In this document: piece after piece, positions 8,534-16,518 of the stretch | Layout of the letters: the number at the start of each line of letters is the position of its first letter | How positions within the stretch are numbered: the first letter of the stretch is position 1 | Assembly (NCBI RefSeq): GCF_000816785.1 | Contig: NZ_CP007766.1 | Location: 1,647,370 to 1,711,369, forward strand | Direction: 5' to 3' | DNA: 64,000 nucleotides | Source of the DNA: Campylobacter peloridis LMG 23910 | GTDB lineage: Bacteria > Campylobacterota > Campylobacteria > Campylobacterales > Campylobacteraceae | Position numbers and translations under genes: made by a program | The notes under the pieces: model-generated | The model's input: the letters and a program-made list of their open reading frames with translations, nothing else | Database searches by the model: none | Told to the model about the DNA's origin: nothing

Positions 8534-8960
8534 GGTTTTTTTCTAAAATATATTTTATTTCTTGTTCGAAAAACTCATATACTCTAAGTTGCACTAAAGA
8601 TTCTTCTTCATTTTTATCTATCAAACGCTCTAGTCTGCTAAAATTAATTTTTTGAGCATATCTTGGATGTTTTTTTAGCAAAAATGATATATTTTTCAAT
8701 AAAGCATCCAAGCTAAGCTCATTTTTTAAAACTCTATCAACATATTCTTTAGAAGTTTGTATTAAAACAGCTTGCCTACTTTTATCATCAGGATAAACTT
8801 CACTAGCAATATCAGATAAAATTTGCCAACTTCGTGGTTTTATATTTTTGTTTGCCACAATAATAGCAGCAAAAGATTTTGCTCTAAATTCTAAAGATAA
8901 ATGACTTGGAACAAAAAATTCTCTAAATTTAGACAAAAAATTTGCAAATATATTTAACAC
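8511..8960 (-). CDS. Conserved hypothetical, possibly TerB/DjlA-like helical protein
   Basis: 149 residues, predicted all-helical and cytosolic. The pattern FAAIIVANKNIKPRSWQILSD followed by a helix with IQTSKEYVDRVLKN and FLLKKHPRYAQKI loosely resembles the helical TerB/DjlA-type fold, but no metal-binding acidic motif is evident, so the family is uncertain. The start is GTG (8958-8960), with GAGG six bases upstream; no in-frame ATG fits better. It converges on flgE and shares its terminator region. The ffs RNA gene lies divergently just upstream. Confidence 0.65.
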   Translation of the reverse strand: MLNIFANFLSKFREFFVPSHLSLEFRAKSFAAIIVANKNIKPRSWQILSDIASEVYPDDKSRQAVLIQTSKEYVDRVLKNELSLDALLKNISFLLKKHPRYAQKINFSRLERLIDKNEEESLVQLRVYEFFEQEIKYILEKNQKNANVN

Positions 8961-9008
8961 ATCTCACCTCAATGTTTTTTAAGATATTTTAAGATATCAT
9001 TTTAACTG

Positions 9009-9111
9009 CCTTCTCTTAGACCTGTGCAATGCTATTTTTAAGCACCGCTTCAGGGTGGGAACACAGCAGAGCACTTGAACTTAGTGTGTGCCGCAGCCAT
9101 CTGAGAGAGGG
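9009..9111 (+). ncRNA. ffs: Signal recognition particle RNA (4.5S RNA)
   Basis: About 103 nt. The ends pair over 12 positions (CCTTCTCTTAGA 9009-9020 with TCTGAGAGAGGG 9100-9111, allowing G-U). The apical hairpin shows the hallmark order CAGG, three-base stem GTG, GGAA tetraloop, CAC, AGCAG (9051-9067), equal to the E. coli arrangement CAGG-TCC-GGAA-GGA-AGCAG, and a downstream GTGTGCCG stretch also matches the family. This RNA binds Ffh and targets signal-bearing ribosomes to FtsY. It is transcribed opposite to both neighbours. Ends are set by the stem and could be off by a few bases. Confidence 0.88.
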
Positions 9112-9113
9112 TT

Positions 9114-10337
9114 TTAAATTTTAAAATACACTTTAAGCTCTTGACAAATCTTAAAGAAATTTACTCCACTAATTGTCGGATTATTTTTAAAATACTCATA
9201 CATTCCAGCAAAACCATTTTCTAATTCTTTTGATTTTACACCATAGCTTATAGACAAAGCTGCTTCTATAAAAGCTGCTAATTTATCACAATACTTCAAA
9301 GCCTTTCCATCAATAGCTTTAAAACGATCCTCATTTACTGCATCTAAACTACCACTATAAACACTTGGTTTGTTGTTAAAAATACGATTTTCAAATTCAT
9401 TTTTTACAAAGGCGCTTTCTTCATTTTGTCCTTCTCTAATACCAAGTATATAACTAAATTCTTCTCTAAAAGATAGTGGTATAAAAGGTAAAATTCTTTC
9501 ATTAATAAGTTTCATTTCATACTCATTGATGATTTCATTTAAACCATCTATGCCATATTTTACTGGAGAGATGATATCTCTAGTTAAACTTTCGGGTAAA
9601 TCATGAAACAAAGCACAATAAAAATTGCTTTCTATTCTGCCATCGCATGCTTTTACTTCTAAAGAATAAAAATAAGACAAAATAGCCACTACAAGCATAT
9701 GCCCTAAAACTGCAGTTTCAGGAATTCTTGGAGTTTGTGCCCATCTTTTTTGAAAACGCAAGCGTCCGCTTAAATCGATTATTTTTGAAATTTTTTGATT
9801 AAGGGCGATTTTTCTTGCTCCAATTAACTCATAGTAATCTTCTAATTCTTCTTCAACTTTAGCTTTAATCTCATCAATATCACTTAAAAATGAGCTAGTT
9901 TGATAAACTATATTAAACTCCCATCTTGTCGCAAAATATGAAGCAGCTTTTAAAATAAGTCTTTCTTTGGTATAATCTTTACCTTGCAAAAAAAGCTCAT
10001 AGCGTTTTAAAAATGCACCATTTTCTATATCTTGAATCATTGGTGCGATTTTGCTTAATACCCATGCACTCATTTGTTCATTTTTAGAGCGTAAAATTTC
10101 ATGATATACATCAGGGCGTATGTCAGTCACTACAACCCTGCTTAAAAACTCAAAAATCCCCGCTTCTATGATAAAACGCATATTAACATCTTTTTCCATT
10201 TTAGCAATAAAATAAGCAATGATGAATTTATGTGCTTGTTTGTCAAGCTCGACTAAATTTGTCATTCTAGGATAATCATTCCATCTTGATATAGAAGCAG
10301 CTTTAAAAATATGCTCTATTAATTCTACACTAATCAT
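9114..10337 (-). CDS. HD-domain (YfbR-like) phosphohydrolase, two-module
   Basis: 407 residues. The second half has a YfbR-type HD signature: RWAQTPRIPETAVLGHMLVVA (about 199-218, His213) and CALFHDLPESLTRDIISPVK (241-260; His245-Asp246), similar to the E. coli YfbR pattern HD-x2-E-x-LTGD-x2-TPVKY. YfbR-like proteins dephosphorylate deoxynucleoside monophosphates; the substrate here is unknown. The first half (SRWNDYPRM...DKQAHKFIIAY, then FEFLSRVVVTDIRPDVY) looks like a degenerate copy lacking the His-Asp pair. ATG at 10337 with AAGGAAA upstream. It is monocistronic and resembles, from memory, C. jejuni Cj0044c. Confidence 0.78.
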   Translation of the reverse strand: MISVELIEHIFKAASISRWNDYPRMTNLVELDKQAHKFIIAYFIAKMEKDVNMRFIIEAGIFEFLSRVVVTDIRPDVYHEILRSKNEQMSAWVLSKIAPMIQDIENGAFLKRYELFLQGKDYTKERLILKAASYFATRWEFNIVYQTSSFLSDIDEIKAKVEEELEDYYELIGARKIALNQKISKIIDLSGRLRFQKRWAQTPRIPETAVLGHMLVVAILSYFYSLEVKACDGRIESNFYCALFHDLPESLTRDIISPVKYGIDGLNEIINEYEMKLINERILPFIPLSFREEFSYILGIREGQNEESAFVKNEFENRIFNNKPSVYSGSLDAVNEDRFKAIDGKALKYCDKLAAFIEAALSISYGVKSKELENGFAGMYEYFKNNPTISGVNFFKICQELKVYFKI

Positions 10338-10579
10338 TTATTTCCTTTTTTTGCTGTGATTTTACTTTATTTTATAATCTTTAGCAAATTTTATATAGTA
10401 TGTGGCATATAGATACAATTATTCTTAAATATTATATGATTAACTATTTTACTTGTTAAAGTATAAAAATTATTTGTTTTGTTAAAATTTAAGTTTTATT
10501 TCTGTATTATCTTAAATTATTTTCTAAAAAGTATCAAAATTTGCAATTTAACAATTATGAAAATTAAAAAGGGCTTTTT

Positions 10580-12664
10580 GTGGAAAAACTAACATCATTT
10601 TTTGAAAAATATAATTTAACACAATCTCAAAAAGCTGCTATTGAAAAATTAGAAACTTTTATAGATACTCCGAGTAACAATCAAAATGTATTTTTATTAA
10701 AAGGTTTTGCAGGCACAGGTAAAACCTTTATCACTAAAGGTTTAACAGAATATTTAAAAATAATAGGAAGAGCTTTTATACTTGCAGCTCCAACCGGAAA
10801 AGCTGCTAAAGTTATTTCCAAAAAAACTCTTTGTGAAGCTTTTACTATACACAAAACTATATATTCTCTAAAAGAAAATAGTATAGTAGAATATAAAGAT
10901 AAATTAGACAAAACCTTCAAGCTTTACATGAATCTTAGGGTAAATGAAGATGCTGATAATACAATTTATATTATAGATGAAGCTTCAATGATATCCGATA
11001 AATACAACTCTCATGAATTTATTAAATTTGGTAGTGGCTATTTATTACAAGATCTAATAAATTATATTAATATTGACTGCAACGATCACAATAAAAAAGT
11101 CATTTTTATTGGGGACAATGCTCAATTACCTCCAATTGAAATGAATTTTTCTCCAGCTCTTGATAAAAATTACCTTGTAAGTAAATTTGGTCTACTTGTA
11201 GATGAAATAGAACTTACAGAAGTTGTTAGGCAAAAATCAACAAGTGGTATTTTAAAAAATTCTTTACCTATTAGACAGGCACTCAAAAAAGAAATATTCA
11301 ACCAATTGGAAATTGATGTTAAAAGCTACAACGATGTAACACACGAAGAACACGAAAATTTTTTAAAAGCGTATTTAAGACAATGCAACAATCCAACTGA
11401 TCAAAACACAATAATAATTGCTTACTCAAATGCTTCTGTTAAAGAATATAATAACAAAATTAGGGAACATTTTTTCCCAGGAAACATAAACAATATAGTA
11501 GTAAATGATAAAATTTTAGTTATAGCAAACAATACAAATCATGAAATTTTTATATCAAATGGAGATTTTGGTATAATTCAAAAAATTTCAAGCAAATCAG
11601 AAACTAGAACAATAAGACATGGAAATATAAACGAAACTTTAAATTTTAGGGATGCTGTTATTGTATTTGAGCAACTTAATGGACAATTTTATAGCATAAC
11701 CTGTAAAATAATAGAAAACATTTTATATTCTGAACAACCCAATTTAACTTCCAATCAATACAAAGCATTATATATAGATTTTTTAATAAGACATCCTAAG
11801 TTAAAACCAAACACAAAAGAATGGCAAGATGCATTAAAAGCAGATCCTTATTTTAATGCTTTAAGGATTAAATTTGGATACGCTATTACTTGTCATAAAG
11901 CACAAGGTAGTGAATGGAAAAATGTATTTTTAAATTGTAAAACACATCAAAGTCAATTATGCAAAGATTATTTTAGATGGCTTTACACAGCTATCACAAG
12001 AGCAAGCGATAAATTATTTGTCTTTGATGAGCCGCATATATCAATGTTTTCTAAACTGCAAAAAGATATCTACATTTCAAATACAACAAAAACTATTAGT
12101 ATTGACAAAAAAAGCGAGCACGATACCTCTAAAATAACTCAATCTCCAAGCAATATCGAGGAAGCAATTTATTTAAAAGTAAAAGATATATTAAACCAAA
12201 ACAAAATAAGTATTGAAAAAATAAATCATCATCAATATTGTGAAATTTATACTCTTAAATACAGCAACGAAGTGTGCAATATAAAAATAATCTACAATAG
12301 TAAAAACAAAATTACAAAAATATACTCAAATGATACAAATATACTAGCTAAGCTAGTAGAAAATTTACTAAAAGTACTTGAAAACACCATAATTTTTAAC
12401 CCTGTTAAAGATATAAAACCATTTAATGAGGATTTTTTAGAAGAATATTATAATTTCATTAATAAAATCATATCGCCTCATGGTATTGAAATTACAAACA
12501 TTGAACATTTATATTATCTAGAAAAATATACTTTCAAATATAAAAATGAAATTTCAATAATAAATTTTTACTATAACAACAAAAAACAATTTAGCAGATC
12601 TCAACCTAGCAATAACTCTTCAATAAAATTAAGTAATTTTATATTATCTCTTTTGCAAGGATAA
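10580..12664 (+). CDS. RecD/Pif1-like superfamily 1 helicase with C-terminal tandem domain
   Basis: 694 residues, GTG start at 10580 after AAAAAGGG. SF1B motifs in order: GFAGTGKT (42-49, Walker A), APTGKAAKVISKK (70-82), YIIDEASM (130-137, Walker B), GDNAQLPP (178-185), VVRQKS (215-220), TCHKAQGSEW (437-446) and YTAITRAS (469-476). The conserved core fits a 5'-3' DNA or RNA translocase with a UvrD_C_2-type end; there is no nuclease motif. Residues 527-601 and 616-694 form two related ~75-residue units of predicted alpha-beta-beta-beta-alpha order, a possible nucleic-acid binding module. Three bases separate it from the next gene, so the pair is an operon. The AT-rich 242-base upstream gap and the lack of any housekeeping role suggest an acquired cassette. 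Function in defence or conflict is inference. Confidence 0.82.
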   Translation: MEKLTSFFEKYNLTQSQKAAIEKLETFIDTPSNNQNVFLLKGFAGTGKTFITKGLTEYLKIIGRAFILAAPTGKAAKVISKKTLCEAFTIHKTIYSLKENSIVEYKDKLDKTFKLYMNLRVNEDADNTIYIIDEASMISDKYNSHEFIKFGSGYLLQDLINYINIDCNDHNKKVIFIGDNAQLPPIEMNFSPALDKNYLVSKFGLLVDEIELTEVVRQKSTSGILKNSLPIRQALKKEIFNQLEIDVKSYNDVTHEEHENFLKAYLRQCNNPTDQNTIIIAYSNASVKEYNNKIREHFFPGNINNIVVNDKILVIANNTNHEIFISNGDFGIIQKISSKSETRTIRHGNINETLNFRDAVIVFEQLNGQFYSITCKIIENILYSEQPNLTSNQYKALYIDFLIRHPKLKPNTKEWQDALKADPYFNALRIKFGYAITCHKAQGSEWKNVFLNCKTHQSQLCKDYFRWLYTAITRASDKLFVFDEPHISMFSKLQKDIYISNTTKTISIDKKSEHDTSKITQSPSNIEEAIYLKVKDILNQNKISIEKINHHQYCEIYTLKYSNEVCNIKIIYNSKNKITKIYSNDTNILAKLVENLLKVLENTIIFNPVKDIKPFNEDFLEEYYNFINKIISPHGIEITNIEHLYYLEKYTFKYKNEISIINFYYNNKKQFSRSQPSNNSSIKLSNFILSLLQG
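12158..12661 (+). repeat. Two diverged copies of a ~75-residue domain at the helicase C-terminus
   Basis: Residues 527-601 (12158-12382) and 616-694 (12425-12661) align through EIYTLKYSNEVCNIKIIYN and EKYTFKYKNEISIINFYYN; over 24 positions 11 are identical by hand count. Each unit reads as helix, three strands, helix. This is a protein-level duplication with no DNA-level identity worth noting. Confidence 0.6.
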
Positions 12665-12667
12665 TAT

Positions 12668-14704
12668 ATGTACAAAACAGATATAAACACAGCTGAAGAA
12701 CTAAGTAAAAATGGAGAATTTGAAAAAGCATTTTATATTGCTCAAGATATTTTTAACAAACAAGATAATTTAAATAAAAGAGAACATGAGAAATTCGGAT
12801 GGATTATTTATAGATATATAAATTCTGATTGTTTTAAAGAAAAAAATAATACAAACAAATTAAAAAAGATACTTCTTGTTTATTTAAATTTAGACAATGA
12901 AAAACCCTCTCTACTTCATTCTAAAATACTTCATAGTGTTATATTTCATGCTTTAAACCATAAAGAAATTAATATATTCAATTTCTTTAAAATGTGGAAT
13001 CCAAAATATTTACGCGATGAAGATTTTAAAAAACAAGTATACAATGACAAACAATATCCATCATTATTTTTCAGGCTAATTAAAATAGCAGTTGATAATA
13101 ATATAACGCTTGATATAAATTATCTTGTTGATATTATAGAAAATGAGAATATTATTATTGAAAACATTAGAGAAGCTTATTATTGGAAATTTTATCAGCT
13201 ATATAAAGAATGCAATCTTGATAAATTGTGGAATAATCTTACTTTATATGCAAAACTATATTCTAATTATGGAGCTTCTCATTGGCACTCTCAAATATTA
13301 AAATTTGCCGATAGAATAATGAATGATAAAAACGAGTGGAGATTTTTTAATTTTATTCAATTTTGGAATATTCATAACTTTAGAGCTGATGATTTTAAAG
13401 AAGAAACAAATAATGGATATACAAACAAGCCTCTGGTTGTAAAATCTTTAAACAAACTCTTTAATATAATTAAGAAAAATAATATTCAAGAAAATATTAG
13501 CTGGATTATAGAACTATATAAATTTGCATTAAGTAAATTTTATGATATTTGGCTACTTAGAGAATATGCTATCTTGCTAGATAAAACAGGGCAAATCGAC
13601 AAAGCCATTGAAATTTATAAAAAAATAATTTTAGAACTTAACAATCAAGCGTATATTTGGCATGAATTTGCAAATATATTGAAACATAAAGATGAAAAAT
13701 TATCCATATCTATGCTTTGCAAAGCAATTACTCTACAACCAAATGAAGACTTTTTACCAAAAATTAGATTAGATTTAGCAAAACTATTACTAAAAAACAA
13801 TCTTTTAGAAGAAGCATATACAGAATTAGCTAAATATAAAATACATCAAGATGAAAAAGGATGGAGTATTTCCAATGATTTTGATGAATTATATAATAAA
13901 GTTTCTCATATAAGAAAATTATCAACTAATGACAAATTTTACAAACTCGAAAAAGATGTAGCTGAAAATTATATTTTAACAGATATTGAATTTGTAGATT
14001 GTGTGTTCTACAATCTTTTTAAAGACAAAACCAATACAGAAAGATTGCTTTTTACAAATTTTAAAAATATTGAATTTACAATAAAAAAGAATAAATTTGC
14101 TTTTTTAGAAAAAATAAGAATAAATGATGTTTATAAAGTTAAATTGTATTTTAGTCAAGTAAAAAATAAATACATGGTCTTACAAATAAATAAGTCTTCT
14201 AAAACATTTGATGATATGATCAAAGATTTACCAGAAGAAGTAGCTATAATAGATTCGGTTAATGAAAAAAAGCAATTATTTCATTATGTTATTAATGTAA
14301 ACAAAGATGGGATTATTCGCTTTAATCAAACCAATATAAAACCAAAAATAGGAAACTTTATAAAAATAAAGTATTTTTCAAACAAAAACAACAATTCAAA
14401 AATAGAAATACTAAAAGTAGAATATACAAGTGAAAGCAAAGATTATTTAAGACAAAACATACACGGGGAAATCAGACTAAAATACAAATTTAAAAATACC
14501 ACATACGATTACAACGAGGCTATTAAAATAAATGAAATAAACATTCACAATCCTGATTTTGCTTTTATTGAAAATTACTACATCTCAAAAAAATTATTAG
14601 AAGAGCACAATATCACTTCAAATATGCAAATTAAAGCAAAAGCACTATTTAACGGAAGCAAATGGAATGTTTTTGATATTAAAACAGCTAACATAAAAAA
14701 TTAG
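12668..14704 (+). CDS. TPR-repeat protein with three OB/S1-like domains, partner of the helicase
   Basis: 678 residues, no signal peptide. The N-terminal half is a helical-repeat superhelix: two copies of a FNF-x3-WN-x4-R-x-DDFK unit (102-122 and 226-245), then canonical TPR-like pairs (about 293-392, with GQIDKAIEIYKKI and LLEEAYTELAKYK). The last 240 residues are three beta-rich barrels at about 435-508, 522-588 and 598-672. The second carries EEVAIIDSVNEKKQLFHYV and IGNFIKIKYF; the third carries DFAFIENYYISKKLLEEHNI, which reads like an S1/cold-shock fold. Together they suggest RNA or single-stranded DNA binding. It starts three bases after the helicase stop. I recall similar TPR-S1/CSD proteins beside helicases in predicted TOTE conflict systems; not checked. 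Confidence 0.75.
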   Translation: MYKTDINTAEELSKNGEFEKAFYIAQDIFNKQDNLNKREHEKFGWIIYRYINSDCFKEKNNTNKLKKILLVYLNLDNEKPSLLHSKILHSVIFHALNHKEINIFNFFKMWNPKYLRDEDFKKQVYNDKQYPSLFFRLIKIAVDNNITLDINYLVDIIENENIIIENIREAYYWKFYQLYKECNLDKLWNNLTLYAKLYSNYGASHWHSQILKFADRIMNDKNEWRFFNFIQFWNIHNFRADDFKEETNNGYTNKPLVVKSLNKLFNIIKKNNIQENISWIIELYKFALSKFYDIWLLREYAILLDKTGQIDKAIEIYKKIILELNNQAYIWHEFANILKHKDEKLSISMLCKAITLQPNEDFLPKIRLDLAKLLLKNNLLEEAYTELAKYKIHQDEKGWSISNDFDELYNKVSHIRKLSTNDKFYKLEKDVAENYILTDIEFVDCVFYNLFKDKTNTERLLFTNFKNIEFTIKKNKFAFLEKIRINDVYKVKLYFSQVKNKYMVLQINKSSKTFDDMIKDLPEEVAIIDSVNEKKQLFHYVINVNKDGIIRFNQTNIKPKIGNFIKIKYFSNKNNNSKIEILKVEYTSESKDYLRQNIHGEIRLKYKFKNTTYDYNEAIKINEINIHNPDFAFIENYYISKKLLEEHNITSNMQIKAKALFNGSKWNVFDIKTANIKN

Positions 14705-14862
14705 TAATATTTTTGTTAATTAAATAAAACTGATATTTTAAAAGTTTTTTGTATCACTTAATTTAAGATATATTCATCCCTCTTTTTTTATTCTTATACT
14801 CTTTAATGTATCTCCAAATTAACATTTGACTCATAAAAGCCTTGAAAACGCATACTATAATA

Positions 14863-15474
14863 CTAATCAAAAAGCTCTTTTGTTTTATAAAGTGCATATC
14901 CTTCATAATAATAGCTTGCATCAATCCCTCTTGCAAAAAGATTAAAGCTATGAATATCATCACTCAAAGCATTTTGAAGTAAAATTTTTATCTCTACATC
15001 TTTAATAGGGCTTCTTTGCATAGCCATTATATAATCATCCTTATCTATCAAACCCCAATCAACCACTTTTTTTAACTCTTTTTTAAGTATCAAATCAAGC
15101 CAAATTCTCATACTTCTACCATTTCCTTCTCTAAAAGGATGAGCTACATTCATTTCTATATATTTTTCTACGATTTGCTCAAAGCAAGATTGCTCCATGA
15201 GTTCTATTTTTTTAATTGCTTCGTGTAAATAAACAGCAGGAGCAAATCTAAAATTTCCTTTTGAAATATTTACCTCTCTTATTTTTCCTGCAAAATCATA
15301 AATATCTTCAAATAATTTTTGATGAATCACCCTTAAGCTTTCAAAACTTCCTGCTTTTAATGTATCTAAAAAACCACTTTCAAATAAAGCTTTTGCCTTT
15401 AGTTTGCTTATTCTTTCTTCTTCTTTGGCTAATTCTAGTTGATTTTTTATACCAAGTTTATTTTTAAGCACCAT
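14863..15474 (-). CDS. fic: Fic-family AMP-transferase with C-terminal self-inhibitory motif (class III-like)
   Basis: 203 residues. The Fic core motif is intact, HPFREGNGR (112-120), and the substrate-binding flap GNFRFAP lies at about 73-79. Active Fic enzymes transfer AMP, or other nucleotide parts, onto target proteins. The C-terminus carries SYYYEG (187-192), which fits the inhibitory S/T-x3-E-G/N motif in the position used by class III enzymes such as NmFic; the Glu would block productive ATP binding until it is displaced. No separate VbhA-type antitoxin is present, consistent with self-inhibition. It is a single gene between the helicase cassette and cfbpC; the 14705-14862 gap holds no recognisable gene. 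Targets unknown. Confidence 0.88.
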   Translation of the reverse strand: MVLKNKLGIKNQLELAKEEERISKLKAKALFESGFLDTLKAGSFESLRVIHQKLFEDIYDFAGKIREVNISKGNFRFAPAVYLHEAIKKIELMEQSCFEQIVEKYIEMNVAHPFREGNGRSMRIWLDLILKKELKKVVDWGLIDKDDYIMAMQRSPIKDVEIKILLQNALSDDIHSFNLFARGIDASYYYEGYALYKTKELFD

Positions 15475-15537
15475 TTTAAACCTTTAAAGTTTTATATTTT
15501 ATAAGATATTTAATATAAACTTTATTAAATTTATGAT

Positions 15538-16518
15538 TTAAAACTCTTTTGTTTCGCTTAACTCAAGATAAATTTCATCATTTTTACTAAGCTCTTTGCG
15601 ATGATAAATACTAAAAGTATGTCCGTATAAACTCACACTTAGCTCATAAAAATCCCCATAAAACACACACTCTAAAACACTAGCTTTTAAAGGAGTTTGA
15701 TTTTTAGAAATTTGAATATCACTAGGCCGTAAAATTCCATTTTTATTTTGCAAATACTCTTTAAATTTTATATCCGTAACCACACTAGGCTCGATAAAAA
15801 AAGCTTCACCTAAGAAGCAAGCACTATCTATACTTTTAGGTTTATAAAAAAGCTCTTTAGCGCTTCCATAATCTAAAATTTTTCCATCTTTTATTAAAGC
15901 AATATTATCAGACAAATAAAAAGCATCTTCTTTATCGTGTGTTACAAAAATAGCACTTAATTTATGCTCTTTTAAGATATTTTTGATTTCTTTACGCATT
16001 TTAACACTCAAAGTGTGATTTAGGTTAGAAAAAGGTTCATCAAAAAGCACTAATTTAGGCCTTGTTATGATAGTTCTTGCCAAGGCTACTCTTTGAGCTT
16101 GTCCGCCACTTAATTCATTTGGGTAACGACATAAAAGCTCATTTAAATTTAAAATATCTAAAAGCTCTTTAAGTCTTTGATTTTGCTCATTTTTGTTTAG
16201 ATGTGAAATTCCAAAACATATATTTTCTTTTACATTTAGATGAGGAAATAAAGCATAATCTTGAAATAAAACCCCCACATCTCTTTGCTGTGGAGTTAAA
16301 TATAAATTTTTTGAGGCAACTAATTTTTCATCTATATAAATTTCTCCGTCATTGATTTCAAAAAATCCAGCAATACATCCAAGCAAAGAGCTTTTACCAC
16401 ATCCACTTTCACCAAGTATGCTTAAAATTTCTCCTTCTTTTAGATCAAACGAAATACCTTTTAATACTTCTACATTTGAAAAAGACTTATGTAAATTTTT
16501 TATTTTTAGCACTTGCAT
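15538..16518 (-). CDS. cfbpC: Ferric iron ABC transporter, ATP-binding protein
   Basis: 326 residues. ABC ATPase: GESGCGKSS (Walker A, from about residue 35), Q-loop in GVLFQDYALFPHLNVKENI, signature LSGGQAQRVALAR, LVLFDEPFSN (Walker B), and the H-loop FVTHDKEDAF. A C-terminal regulatory TOBE-like region (from about 235) contains LRPSDIQI. It powers Fe(III) import through CfbpB. Its first 13 bases overlap the end of cfbpB, indicating coupling. The gene order cfbpA-B-C on the reverse strand is standard for Campylobacter. Confidence 0.92.
   Translation of the reverse strand: MQVLKIKNLHKSFSNVEVLKGISFDLKEGEILSILGESGCGKSSLLGCIAGFFEINDGEIYIDEKLVASKNLYLTPQQRDVGVLFQDYALFPHLNVKENICFGISHLNKNEQNQRLKELLDILNLNELLCRYPNELSGGQAQRVALARTIITRPKLVLFDEPFSNLNHTLSVKMRKEIKNILKEHKLSAIFVTHDKEDAFYLSDNIALIKDGKILDYGSAKELFYKPKSIDSACFLGEAFFIEPSVVTDIKFKEYLQNKNGILRPSDIQISKNQTPLKASVLECVFYGDFYELSVSLYGHTFSIYHRKELSKNDEIYLELSETKEF

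Noticed and set aside
10338..10579. Possible attachment site, IS end or small RNA in the longest gene-free gap
   Set aside because: The gap is very AT-rich but has no inverted or direct repeats, tRNA fragment or stable hairpin that I can see; only promoter function for the helicase cassette is plausible.
14763..14963. 66-codon frame downstream of and overlapping fic in another frame, ending SQMLIWRYIKEY-like
   Set aside because: Overlaps the certain fic gene; no Shine-Dalgarno. The tail reads like a protein end but cannot be tied to any family, so it may be a decayed gene at best.
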